Assembly (NCBI RefSeq): GCF_951805225.1 | Contig: NZ_OX638201.1 | Coordinates: forward strand, 620,001-684,000 | Source of the DNA: an uncultured Flavobacterium sp. | GTDB taxonomy: Bacteria > Bacteroidota > Bacteroidia > Flavobacteriales > Flavobacteriaceae | Reading direction: 5' to 3' | DNA length: 64,000 nt | Part shown: positions 1 through 7,013 of the stretch, piece after piece | Layout of the letters: the number at the start of each line of letters is the position of its first letter | Numbering within the stretch: position 1 is the first letter of the stretch | Notes under the pieces: generated by a model | Databases searched by the model: none | The model's input: only the letters and a program-made list of their open reading frames with translations | Told to the model about the DNA's origin: nothing | Program-made: the position numbers and the translations under genes

Positions 1-436
1 TTAAATCTTTGATTAAAACTACAGAATCTCCGTGTTCTAAAATTACTCCGTTACTGTCACGGTGAATGATTTTGTTTTCATCATCTTCGCCTTCGCCAGT
101 TGCTTGTGCCCATGCCAGAGTATCTTCGTCTAAATACATCATGTCAAGTAATTCCTGAGGCCATCCTGCAGCACGCATACGGCTTAACCTTCTCCATGCG
201 ACAACTTGTACGGCTACATTCTCATTCCACATGCTGTCATTAAGACATCTCCAGTGATTTAAATCGACATTGTCCGGGTTTTCAATTTGGTCAATACAAG
301 TACTGCACGCCATTATACTTTCGTCAAGTCCGCCTTTTTGAGTTGGTAATACCTGATATACTTTTAGGTTTTCCTCAGCTCCACAAAGTTCGCATTTAGA
401 TCCGCTACGTTTGTTTAATTCTCTTTCGATGCTCAT
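1..436 (-). CDS. PhnA-like zinc-ribbon protein, C-terminus cut by window edge
   Basis: The reading frame starts at an ATG at 436 and runs off the left edge without a stop, so only about the first 145 residues are visible. It opens with MSIERELNKRSGSKCELCG and has two CxxC pairs (C15/C18 and C44/C47), the zinc-ribbon arrangement of the PhnA family. A long acidic stretch and the start of a C-terminal 'GDSVVLIKDL' segment, typical of the PhnA C-terminal domain, follow. Despite the historical name, PhnA-family proteins outside phosphonate operons have no firmly assigned role, and no phosphonate genes are nearby. It is separated from the zeta-like pair by about 95 bases. Confidence 0.8.
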   Translation of the reverse strand, partial: MSIERELNKRSGSKCELCGAEENLKVYQVLPTQKGGLDESIMACSTCIDQIENPDNVDLNHWRCLNDSMWNENVAVQVVAWRRLSRMRAAGWPQELLDMMYLDEDTLAWAQATGEGEDDENKIIHRDSNGVILEHGDSVVLIKDL

Positions 437-530
437 TATGATTGTTTATTTAAAAATGCGAAATTACTTATAATTTGCTTCGCTTGCAAGTTTATGTTTT
501 GGGCAATAATAGAAAAAAAAGTAATACTTG

Positions 531-677
531 TTAAGGCTTTATTCGGACTATTTTGCCGTCCTTAAGAATAACTAATTCGCTATTCATTTTCTTTTTGAAA
601 TCGATTAATTTATCATAAACTTTGTCCATTCCTTCCAAAATTTTTGTTTGGTTTTCTGTTCTTTTATGCGTTTTCAT
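531..677 (-). CDS. 48-residue ORF overlapping the zeta-like kinase gene (possible antitoxin or partner)
   Basis: This short frame has an ATG at 677 and a TAA at 531. It encodes a lysine-rich, highly charged 48-residue protein beginning MKTHKRTENQTKILEGMD and ending ILKDGKIVRIKP. Its first 14 bases overlap the last bases of the upstream zeta-like gene, which ends at 664, so the two are probably translationally coupled. I do not recognise the protein family. The tight overlap with a toxin-fold kinase makes it a candidate antitoxin or partner, but classical zeta/PezT antitoxins are encoded upstream, so this order is unusual. Function is inferred from position only. Confidence 0.6.
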   Translation of the reverse strand: MKTHKRTENQTKILEGMDKVYDKLIDFKKKMNSELVILKDGKIVRIKP

Positions 678-1248
678 GATAATATTGTTTTAGTATATTG
701 AATTTTACATCATTTAAAATATTCAGGTCAGTGTCCAAAGTTTTTTCGGCAATCAATTCGGGTTTTCCAGCCGAATTATCAAAAATCATTGCTTCATCAA
801 CTATTGAAAGATAAATTTCAAATAAGTTTTTTATTCCATTTCTGTATCTTCTGCGAATAACATCTTTTTCGATATTATGACCACCTTCAGAAACTCTTGT
901 TTTGACTCTTTCAATTGCTAAATCAACGTTTTGTAACCAAAAGAAAAGAAGAGTGACTGTGTAATCCTTTTTTTGTGCTTTAATTACTTTTGATTTGTAG
1001 CTTTTAGTTGCTAAAGTAGTTTCAAAAGCAAAATCTTCATTCAAAATAAAAAGTTCATTTATTCTATTGAGCATTATTCTTCCTGCTTCAAATGAAACTC
1101 TTTCAGGTTGAAAAGGAGACAAACCTTTTGCTATTTCATCAGCATTTACAAATTCTTTACAATTTAGAATTTCTGGTAAAATTGTAAAAGAAGCAGTAGT
1201 TTTCCCAGCTCCGTTACAACCTGCGATTATATAAAGATTTTTATTCAT
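664..1248 (-). CDS. zeta-toxin-like P-loop kinase (COG4185 type)
   Basis: The 194-residue protein has a Walker A motif GCNGAGKTT at residues 10-18, an NADEIAKGLSP motif near residue 35, and a FETT motif near residue 75. A basic stretch, VSEGGHNIEKDVIRRRY, lies around residues 119-135. This layout matches the zeta-toxin/PezT-related ATPases of COG4185. Characterised zeta toxins phosphorylate UDP-N-acetylglucosamine and block wall synthesis; whether this one does is unknown. It overlaps the downstream 48-residue ORF by 14 bases. A TACCTTTG element at 1255-1262 (minus strand) lies only about 6 bases before the ATG, suggesting its own promoter and a very short leader. It sits between coaD and a PhnA-like gene. 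Confidence 0.75.
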   Translation of the reverse strand: MNKNLYIIAGCNGAGKTTASFTILPEILNCKEFVNADEIAKGLSPFQPERVSFEAGRIMLNRINELFILNEDFAFETTLATKSYKSKVIKAQKKDYTVTLLFFWLQNVDLAIERVKTRVSEGGHNIEKDVIRRRYRNGIKNLFEIYLSIVDEAMIFDNSAGKPELIAEKTLDTDLNILNDVKFNILKQYYHENA

Positions 1249-1254
1249 TTAAGA

Positions 1255-1262
1255 CAAAGGTA
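1255..1262 (-). promoter_or_regulatory. putative -7 promoter element (TACCTTTG) of the zeta-like pair
   Basis: On the minus strand the bases read TACCTTTG, matching the Bacteroidota -7 consensus TAnnTTTG. It lies in the 45-base gap between the coaD stop and the zeta-like ATG. Transcription would begin almost at the start codon, giving a nearly leaderless mRNA. I see no convincing -33 TTTG. Confidence 0.4.
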
Positions 1263-1293
1263 GTTAATTGATGTTGTAAAATGAATTTGTTGT

Positions 1294-1752
1294 TTACTTC
1301 TTCACCCTAACCGCATCAGGAACCAACATTTCATATTCACCGCCATTTCGTAATACATCACGAACTATGCTTGAACTTATGTATGAAGTTTTTGCTGCAG
1401 TTAATAAAAATACAGTTTCAATTTTCGAAAGTTTTCTGTTAGTATGGGCAATTGCTTTTTCGAATTCGAAATCTGCGGGATTGCGTAAACCTCTTAAAAT
1501 GAAGTTGGCTTTTAGTTTTTTTGCCAAATCTATTGTCAAACCTTCATAAGTGATAACCGAAATTTTTGGTTCGTCTTTGAAGGTTTCTTCAATAAAACGC
1601 TTTCTTTCTTCTAAGGAAAACATGTATTTTTTTTCGGCATTGACACCAATTGCAATTACGATTTCATCAAAAAGTGAAATTCCTCTTTTGATAATATCTT
1701 CGTGACCTAAAGTAATTGGGTCAAATGATCCTGGAAATATGGCTTTTCGCAT
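1294..1752 (-). CDS. coaD: phosphopantetheine adenylyltransferase
   Basis: This 152-residue protein is of normal length for CoaD, which transfers AMP from ATP to 4'-phosphopantetheine in coenzyme A synthesis in the cytoplasm. The nucleotidyltransferase signature GSFDPITLGH (residues 8-17, HxGH type) binds ATP. RGLR at 87-90 and ISSSIVR at 125-131 are the conserved phosphate-binding and C-terminal motifs. It is separated from ddl upstream by about 150 bases carrying two inverted copies of an 8-nt-unit repeat, so the two genes are probably not tightly coupled. Confidence is high on motif grounds. Confidence 0.96.
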   Translation of the reverse strand: MRKAIFPGSFDPITLGHEDIIKRGISLFDEIVIAIGVNAEKKYMFSLEERKRFIEETFKDEPKISVITYEGLTIDLAKKLKANFILRGLRNPADFEFEKAIAHTNRKLSKIETVFLLTAAKTSYISSSIVRDVLRNGGEYEMLVPDAVRVKK

Positions 1753-1764
1753 TTCTATTAAAGA

Positions 1765-1796
1765 TTCTGAGGTTCTGAGATACTAAGATTCTAAGT
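1765..1796 (+). repeat. four-unit 8-nt array (TNCTRAGN), copy 1
   Basis: Four consecutive 8-nt units read TTCTGAGG, TTCTGAGA, TACTAAGA and TTCTAAGT. This is one of four copies of the same 32-bp array in the window (others at 1869-1900, 24222-24253 and 63335-63366). It faces copy 2 in inverted orientation within the coaD-ddl gap. Confidence 0.8.
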
Positions 1797-1868
1797 TTTT
1801 TTAGATTCTGAAACTCGGAACGACAATTTTTATTATTTAAATTTTTCTCAAAAAATAAGGTGCTAAAA

Positions 1869-1900
1869 TCTCAGAATCTTAGCACCTCAGTATCTTAGTA
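1869..1900 (-). repeat. four-unit 8-nt array (TNCTRAGN), copy 2
   Basis: On the minus strand the units are TACTAAGA, TACTGAGG, TGCTAAGA and TTCTGAGA. The array starts one base after the ddl stop codon (1902-1904). Bases just beyond it form an additional 9-bp hairpin, AGGTGCTAA pairing with TTAGCACCT, across 1858-1887. Confidence 0.8.
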
Positions 1901-1901
1901 A

Positions 1902-2873
1902 CTAGGCCAAAGCCAACTCAATCGCGTTTGTGAATAAATCTTCCAGAGATATTCCGGCCGCGTGCGCTTGTTGCGGAATCAGACTTTCGGTTGTTAATCC
2001 CGGAATTGTATTCATTTCCAACATGTGCGGTTCGTTGTTTACGATGATGAATTCGCTTCTTGAGAAACCTTTCATTTTTAAAACTTCGTAGGCTCTTTTT
2101 GCAGTTTCACTTACTTTTTGAGTCAGTTCGTCAGAAATTCTTGCTGGTGTAATTTCTTGTGATTTTCCTTCGTATTTCGCTTCGTAATCAAAGAAATCAT
2201 TGTCTGAAACAATTTCGGTGATTGGTAAAACTTTGATTTCGCCTTTGTAATTAATTACTCCAACAGAAACTTCAGTTCCGTCAAGGAAACTTTCAATGAT
2301 GATTTCGTTATCTTCTTTATAAGCAACTTCAATTGCGATTGGCAATTCTGCTTCAGTTTTTACTTTTGAGATTCCAAAGCTTGATCCGGCTTTGTTTGGT
2401 TTTACGAAACATGGCAAACCTACTTTTTTAACGATTTCGGCAGTATTGATAACGTCACCTTTGTTTAAGTAATAAGAAATTGCCGTTTTGATTCCGTATG
2501 GTTTTAAAACCGATAATAAATCACGTTTGTTGAATGTCAATGCTGCTTGATAATAATCGCAAGATGATTGAGGAATACCTAATAATTCAAAATAAGCTTG
2601 CATTAAACCATCTTCTCCAGGAGTTCCGTGAATGGCATTGAAAACACAATCGAAAGTGATTTTTTCTCCGTTTACCGTCACAGAAAAATCATTTTTATCA
2701 ATTGGAAATTCTGCATCATTTTGATCTACATAAACCCATTTTTCTTTAAAGATATGAATGCGGAATCCGTTGTATTTTGTTTTGTCAAGATATTGGTGAA
2801 CGACGTTTCCTGAAATAAGAGAAATTTTATATTCACTTGAATATCCGCCCATGATGATGGCTATGTTTTTCAT
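1902..2873 (-). CDS. ddl: D-alanine--D-alanine ligase
   Basis: This 323-residue ATP-grasp enzyme joins two D-alanines for peptidoglycan precursors. Visible motifs are HGTPGEDG at 82-89, the ATP-binding segment FVKPNKAGSSFG at 156-167, SRSEF at 271-275, and EMNTIPGLTTESL at 286-298, which carries the metal ligands and the serine loop. The gene runs divergently from the PASTA protein/rluD pair, a conserved Bacteroidota neighbourhood. The long gap between them holds a large palindrome and one copy of the hairpin repeat. The stop codon TAG is immediately followed by a four-unit 8-nt array. Confidence 0.97.
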   Translation of the reverse strand: MKNIAIIMGGYSSEYKISLISGNVVHQYLDKTKYNGFRIHIFKEKWVYVDQNDAEFPIDKNDFSVTVNGEKITFDCVFNAIHGTPGEDGLMQAYFELLGIPQSSCDYYQAALTFNKRDLLSVLKPYGIKTAISYYLNKGDVINTAEIVKKVGLPCFVKPNKAGSSFGISKVKTEAELPIAIEVAYKEDNEIIIESFLDGTEVSVGVINYKGEIKVLPITEIVSDNDFFDYEAKYEGKSQEITPARISDELTQKVSETAKRAYEVLKMKGFSRSEFIIVNNEPHMLEMNTIPGLTTESLIPQQAHAAGISLEDLFTNAIELALA

Positions 2874-2983
2874 TGATTTGATGTTTAATCGTTTATTTGT
2901 TTGATTGTTTAATCGTGTATTTGTGTATTTGTTTAAATCGTTTTTTTTGTTTCAGGTTTCAGGTTTTTTGTCATCTTGTTCTC

Positions 2984-3064
2984 TTTTTTGTCAGACTGAG
3001 CGGAGTCGAAGTCACGTTTGCTGAATCACCTTGCGGACTTCGACTACGCTCAGTCTGACAAAAC
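2984..3064. repeat. long palindrome (TCAGACTGAGCGGAGTCGAA family)
   Basis: The left arm at 2991-3013 and the right arm at 3037-3059 are reverse complements over 23 bases with one mismatch. Pairing continues outward through the flanking T and A runs, and the loop is 23 bases. Only one copy is present in this window. Confidence 0.8.
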
Positions 3065-3106
3065 GGTGTTTTATAAAAAAGAAAATAGTTCTTATGAAAC
3101 CTAAAG

Positions 3107-3190
3107 CCCTAGCCCTGATGGAAGCGGCATCCTTTTTATTTTTTCTTTAAAAATAAAAAGATACAGTGGACAGCAGGAAACAGCTCCTGA
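3107..3190 (+). repeat. 82-nt hairpin element, copy 1
   Basis: The element begins CCCTAGCCCTGATGGAAGCG and ends CAGCAGGAAACAGCTCCTGA. Between these ends, CTTTTTATTTTT pairs perfectly with AAAAATAAAAAG around a TCTTT loop. The conserved ends match copies at 13609, 16419 and 17873, but the central stem is entirely different in sequence. Confidence 0.8.
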
Positions 3191-3279
3191 AAATTATCCT
3201 TCGACTTCAATCAGGATTGCAATTGCAACACTTTCTTGTTTAAAACAAAATTATCATTTTTTTTGAAACGAAATAGCTT

Positions 3280-3287
3280 TATCTTTG
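3280..3287 (+). promoter_or_regulatory. putative -7 element (TATCTTTG) of the PASTA/rluD pair
   Basis: TATCTTTG matches TAnnTTTG and lies 20 bases before the ATG at 3308. A TTTG at 3262-3265 is a possible but closely spaced -33 box. Transcription would start near 3294, which argues for the 3308 start over the upstream ATG at 3236. Confidence 0.45.
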
Positions 3288-3307
3288 CCTCTAATAAAAA
3301 TAAATTT

Positions 3308-3931
3308 ATGAGTTTACGTAAGTATTTAACTAGCCGAGTATTTTTTGTGCAAGTATTAAGTGCGGCTGCTATAATTGCCGTTTTAGGTTATTTGTTTATG
3401 CATTGGTTGACTTTTACAACTGATCACGGTCATGAAATTGCCGTTCCGAATTTAACTAAATTGACTGAGGAACAAGTTGAGGCAAAATTAGACGATTTGG
3501 ACCTTGATTATGTGCTTTTGGATAGTGTTGATTACCGAAGTGAATTTCCTAAATACAGTGTTGTTGAGCAAGATCCGTTGCCGGGAACAATGGTAAAAGT
3601 AGGAAGAAAAATATATATTAAAATTAATGCATCAGGATTCTCATCTGTTAAAATTCCTGATTTAATCGAAAAAACATACCGTGAAGCGGTTCCAACTTTG
3701 AAAGCTTTAGGGCTTGAGGAAGGAACGATTACTTATATTCCGAATCTTGGAAAAGATATGGTTTTGGAGATGCGTTATAAAGGTAGAAACTTAAAAGTAG
3801 GAGATCGCGTGCTGAAGGCTTCTAAAATCGACTTGGTTTTAGGAGACGGAAAAGCATCTTATGTAGATGAAAGTCAGGCCACAGATAGTTTAGCTGCGCC
3901 AACTACGGAAACCCCAAAAGATGAACAATAA
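3308..3931 (+). CDS. PASTA domain-containing membrane protein
   Basis: From the ATG at 3308 the protein has 207 residues. A short cytoplasmic N-terminus (MSLRKYLTSRVFF) and one membrane helix (about residues 11-33) are followed by an extracytoplasmic part with two PASTA-like repeats: 'IAVPNLTKLTEEQVEAKL' and 'VKIPDLIEKTYREAVPTL'. PASTA domains in other bacteria bind muropeptides or division proteins. Here there is no kinase or transpeptidase domain, so it may be a structural or regulatory envelope protein. An in-frame ATG at 3236 would add 24 residues, but it lies upstream of a promoter-like element. Its end overlaps rluD by 11 bases. Confidence 0.85.
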   Translation: MSLRKYLTSRVFFVQVLSAAAIIAVLGYLFMHWLTFTTDHGHEIAVPNLTKLTEEQVEAKLDDLDLDYVLLDSVDYRSEFPKYSVVEQDPLPGTMVKVGRKIYIKINASGFSSVKIPDLIEKTYREAVPTLKALGLEEGTITYIPNLGKDMVLEMRYKGRNLKVGDRVLKASKIDLVLGDGKASYVDESQATDSLAAPTTETPKDEQ

Positions 3932-4964
3932 TATTGAAAATTTAGATCTGGAAGACGAATTATTCGAACATTTTAGATTTGAAGTCCCTAAAGGTCAAGC
4001 GCTTTTGCGTATTGACAAATATTTAATGAATTTGATTCAGAATGCAACGCGTAACAAAATCCAGAACGCTGCAACTGAAGGGAATATCTTCGTAAATGAT
4101 ATTCCGGTAAAGTCAAATTATAAGGTTAAACCATTTGATGTGGTGACAGTTATGTTGTCGCATCCTCCGTTTGAAAATCATATTCTTCCAGAAGATATTC
4201 CGTTGAATATTGTCTATGAAGATGATGCTTTGTTGCTGATTAATAAAGAGCCGGGAATGGTTGTACATCCTGGTCACGGAAATTATACAGGAACTTTGGT
4301 AAATGCATTGGCGCATCATTTTGATAATTTGCCAATGAATAGCAGCGAACGCCCAGGTTTGGTTCACCGAATTGATAAGGATACGTCCGGACTTTTGGTG
4401 GTTGCTAAAACGGAAGCTGCAATGACACATTTAGCAAAACAATTTGAAGCTAAAACTTCTGAACGTGAGTATATTGCTCTTGTTTGGGGAAATGTTGCTG
4501 AAGAAGAAGGAACGATTGAAGGAAATCTTGCAAGACACTTAAAAGATCGTATGCAAATGGCGGTTTTTGCTGATCCAGAAATCGGGAAACCTGCAATTAC
4601 TCATTATAAAGTTTTGGAACGTTTTGGTTATGTGACTTTGATTTCTTGTAAATTAGAAACGGGAAGAACGCACCAGATTCGTGCGCACATGAAGCATATT
4701 GGTCATCCGTTGTTTAATGACGAACGTTACGGTGGACATTTAATCTTAAAAGGAACGACGTTTACAAAATACAAACAGTTTATAGACAATTGTTTTAAAG
4801 CTTTGCCACGTCAGGCTTTGCATGCTAAAACGCTTGGTTTTGTGCATCCTGTAACGGGCGAAATGATGCGTTTTGATACTGAGTTACCTCAGGATTTTCA
4901 GGATTGTATCGAGAAATGGCGCAATTATGGAAAGTCGCATAATATGGAAGATGATGAGAATTAA
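3921..4964 (+). CDS. rluD: RluA/RluD-family 23S rRNA pseudouridine synthase
   Basis: The 347-residue protein has an N-terminal S4 RNA-binding domain (about residues 26-85, 'LLRIDKYLMNL') and a pseudouridine synthase domain. The catalytic signature HRIDKDTSG at 149-157 carries the nucleophilic Asp154, and a later 'LETGRTHQIRAHM' motif is typical of the RluA family. The domain order fits RluD, which modifies helix 69 of 23S rRNA, though RluC-like specificity cannot be excluded. Translation is coupled to the PASTA gene by an 11-base overlap. A clear terminator follows about 55 bases downstream. Confidence 0.92.
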   Translation: MNNNIENLDLEDELFEHFRFEVPKGQALLRIDKYLMNLIQNATRNKIQNAATEGNIFVNDIPVKSNYKVKPFDVVTVMLSHPPFENHILPEDIPLNIVYEDDALLLINKEPGMVVHPGHGNYTGTLVNALAHHFDNLPMNSSERPGLVHRIDKDTSGLLVVAKTEAAMTHLAKQFEAKTSEREYIALVWGNVAEEEGTIEGNLARHLKDRMQMAVFADPEIGKPAITHYKVLERFGYVTLISCKLETGRTHQIRAHMKHIGHPLFNDERYGGHLILKGTTFTKYKQFIDNCFKALPRQALHAKTLGFVHPVTGEMMRFDTELPQDFQDCIEKWRNYGKSHNMEDDEN

Positions 4965-5020
4965 TTAGATAATTTGTCAATTAGAAAATTAGATAATTTC
5001 TTATCGTTTTATATAATTTT

Positions 5021-5046
5021 AAAAAGCTCCTTTGGAGCTTTTTTTG
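5021..5046 (+). terminator. rho-independent terminator after rluD
   Basis: AAAAAGCTCC TTT GGAGCTTTTTTT forms a strong stem with a T tract. The A tract on the other side allows termination from either direction, including for the minus-strand lipoprotein gene. Confidence 0.85.
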
Positions 5047-5064
5047 TTTTTATCATGTTTGGAT

Positions 5065-5096
5065 TATGTCCCGAGGTTTTAACCTTGGGAGACATA
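5065..5096. repeat. palindrome between the rluD terminator and the lipoprotein gene
   Basis: ATGTCCCGAGGTT pairs with AACCTTGGGAGACAT, with one unpaired base per arm region and a two-base loop. It lies just beyond the lipoprotein gene stop. Only one copy is seen in this window. Confidence 0.65.
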
Positions 5097-5099
5097 TTT

Positions 5100-5708
5100 T
5101 TATTGAAGAGTTTTAATAGTTAAATCAATAACTTTTGTTTCTCCGTTGGTTAAGAAACCTAGTTTTCCTTGTTGGCTTAGATTGCTTTTTTCAAGGTTAC
5201 ATTCTAAGAACGTTTCGTTATCGACTGAAAAGTATAATTGATTGTTTGTGACTCTGATTTTGATGGAATACCATTTGTTGTTTTCTAATTTCATGGTCTT
5301 TTTAAACAAAGTTGGCCCGCCGCGTTTGCCGTATTCGTCGCTGTTTTTATTGTATGTTCCGTCTCCAATTACAATATTTTGGTCGATTTGATACAAATAG
5401 GCTCTAATGTATTTGTTCTTGTTAATATTAAGCATAACCTCAAATAGAGATTCTTCAGTCATGTTGACTTTAAAATCGATTTCATAATTTTTAGGGAGTC
5501 GTTTTTTTAATTCCATTACTCCCCAGTGCATCGGTACTCCATGTCCAATTAGTGTATCTTTTTGCAGAAACCATTCATTTAAATTGCAATGTGATTTGAA
5601 TTGAGAAGCTTTGGTGATTTTGTATTCTTTTTTCGCTGTTGAAATTGTGCCGGAACACGAAGTGATTATTAGTGATAATGCTAATAATACGATATGTTTA
5701 ATTTTCAT
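5100..5708 (-). CDS. lipoprotein with a concanavalin-like (DUF1080-type) fold, putative
   Basis: The 202-residue protein starts with a lipoprotein signal ending LSLIITSC (Cys at about residue 18), so it should be anchored in the envelope. The remainder resembles the beta-sandwich domains annotated DUF1080 or 3-keto-disaccharide hydrolase: 'NYEIDFKVNM' near residue 75, 'NKWYSIKIRVTNNQLYFSVD' near residue 145, and a C-terminal 'GKLGFLTNGETKVIDLTI'. The last two are the pattern of a strand-rich carbohydrate-binding or hydrolase domain. I see no catalytic motif I would rely on. It starts 9 bases after the ModF-like gene, so the two are probably co-transcribed. Confidence 0.55.
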   Translation of the reverse strand: MKIKHIVLLALSLIITSCSGTISTAKKEYKITKASQFKSHCNLNEWFLQKDTLIGHGVPMHWGVMELKKRLPKNYEIDFKVNMTEESLFEVMLNINKNKYIRAYLYQIDQNIVIGDGTYNKNSDEYGKRGGPTLFKKTMKLENNKWYSIKIRVTNNQLYFSVDNETFLECNLEKSNLSQQGKLGFLTNGETKVIDLTIKTLQ

Positions 5709-5717
5709 TTTTGTGTT

Positions 5718-6959
5718 TTAATTTAACTCAGAGTGGTATTTTATTTTACCAATTGATCCTGTTGGATTTGGTAAAAGTTCAAAAACCGAAGTAGGAGCAA
5801 GCCCGGATTCTATACGATGTGAAACGTACAAAATACTAACGTTTGTTTCTTGTTTAATGGTATTTATAAGCTGAATTACCAGATCTACATTTTCGTCGTC
5901 CAGACCTTCTACAGGTTCGTCCAAAATTAATAATGGCGGATGTTTTAAAACGGCACGAACAATCAGCGCAACTCTTTGCTGACCAATTGAGAGATCTATA
6001 AAACGTTTTTTTCTTAAACTTGTCATTTCAACAACTTCAAGCCATTGCGCTACATTTTGCTTTTGTAAAGTGGTTGGCTCGTTATATAATCCAATGGAAT
6101 CAAAGAATCCCGATAGAATCATTTGTTCTAAAGTGTGTCCTTTCTGAAACAAATCAGTCATAGAAGTGGTGAAGATTCCAATTTGTTTTTTGATATCCCA
6201 AACGCTTTCTCCAGTTCCTTTTTTTCTTCCGAATAAAAATAAATCCTGACCAAATCCTTTTGGATTATCTCCCGTAATTAATGATAGAATTGTACTTTTT
6301 CCTGAACCATTTGGACCAATTAATTGCCAGAATTCGCCTTGTTTTATTGTCCACGAAATTTGATCTACAATTTTACGATCGTCATAACTTACAGAAACAT
6401 TGTTCATTTTGATTAGTACACTTTCGTGAAAGGAATGTGGTTCAATCGCTTTTGGAATTGCGGCTGTATTTAAGGTTTTAAAATGATTTTCGGTTTTTAA
6501 AAGAGGATGTAATTCGAAGGAATTGTCTTTGATTTGTGCTTTATTCGGAACAAATTCTAAAACATCAACAACACGATTAAGTAATTGAATAATCGCAATA
6601 GTATCTGTTAGTTTTTCCAGTGATTGTGCCAAAACAACTCTCGAAGCCTGATCTAAATGATCAAACGGATTATCGAAAATTATGAAATCAGGATTTTGAT
6701 TGATACAATATTTCAGAAACTCTTTTTTACGCTCGCCAGACGAGAAAGTTCTCAATTGTCTGTGTGATTCCGGAGAAGCTTCGATAGTGTCATATTGATA
6801 CTCTTTTTCGATGAATTTTTCAATGGCAATATCTGAAAACAGAATTCCTTTTTGGTTGTTAAAAACGGCTAATTCACCTTTGGCTTCGCCAGAAAGTAAA
6901 GTATCAATAAAAGCTTTTTTATTTACGTGATTCGATAAAAGTATATCCCAATGCTGCAT
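5718..6959 (-). CDS. ModF/PhrA-like tandem ABC ATPase with degenerate N-terminal half
   Basis: The 413-residue protein contains two ABC-ATPase halves and no membrane segment. The C-terminal half is complete: Walker A GPNGSGKST at 215-223, signature LSIGQQR at 323-329, and Walker B LLILDEP at 343-349. The N-terminal half keeps a signature (SSGERKK, 73-79) and a D-loop-like 'FDHLD'. Where Walker A is expected it has LSNHVNKKAF, and its Walker B reads FDNP instead of DEP. ModF-family proteins usually have two intact sites. No molybdate transport genes adjoin it, so the substrate and role are uncertain; a soluble regulatory or repair ATPase is possible. It is followed 9 bases later by the lipoprotein gene. 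Confidence 0.75.
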   Translation of the reverse strand: MQHWDILLSNHVNKKAFIDTLLSGEAKGELAVFNNQKGILFSDIAIEKFIEKEYQYDTIEASPESHRQLRTFSSGERKKEFLKYCINQNPDFIIFDNPFDHLDQASRVVLAQSLEKLTDTIAIIQLLNRVVDVLEFVPNKAQIKDNSFELHPLLKTENHFKTLNTAAIPKAIEPHSFHESVLIKMNNVSVSYDDRKIVDQISWTIKQGEFWQLIGPNGSGKSTILSLITGDNPKGFGQDLFLFGRKKGTGESVWDIKKQIGIFTTSMTDLFQKGHTLEQMILSGFFDSIGLYNEPTTLQKQNVAQWLEVVEMTSLRKKRFIDLSIGQQRVALIVRAVLKHPPLLILDEPVEGLDDENVDLVIQLINTIKQETNVSILYVSHRIESGLAPTSVFELLPNPTGSIGKIKYHSELN

Positions 6960-7013
6960 TTTGTATTTTATTTTAAACTGTTGTATGTGTTAGAAACAGG
7001 TTTTTTTTATTCT

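Larger units (their letters stand above)
2874..3307. other. gene-free interval between ddl and the PASTA gene
   Basis: The 434 bases contain T-rich quasi-tandem text (2880-2940, TTTAATCGTTTATTTG-like), a short TTTCAGG repeat (2950-2966), the 2984-3064 palindrome, copy 1 of the 82-nt hairpin element (3107-3190), and the promoter-like element before the PASTA gene. I see no coding frame or RNA gene here. Confidence 0.7.

Noticed and set aside
1765..1900. Possible CRISPR-like array from repeated CTNAG units
   Set aside because: Units are 8 nt with no spacers and no cas genes nearby. It is a tandem array, not a CRISPR.
3107..3190. Hairpin element read as a small gene or a simple terminator
   Set aside because: No conserved frame exists among copies, and the elements occur in both orientations and away from gene ends as well as at them.
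4113..4430. 105-residue minus-strand frame inside rluD
   Set aside because: It is fully antisense to the catalytic domain of rluD, with low-complexity His/Gln/Asn-rich composition expected of a shadow frame.
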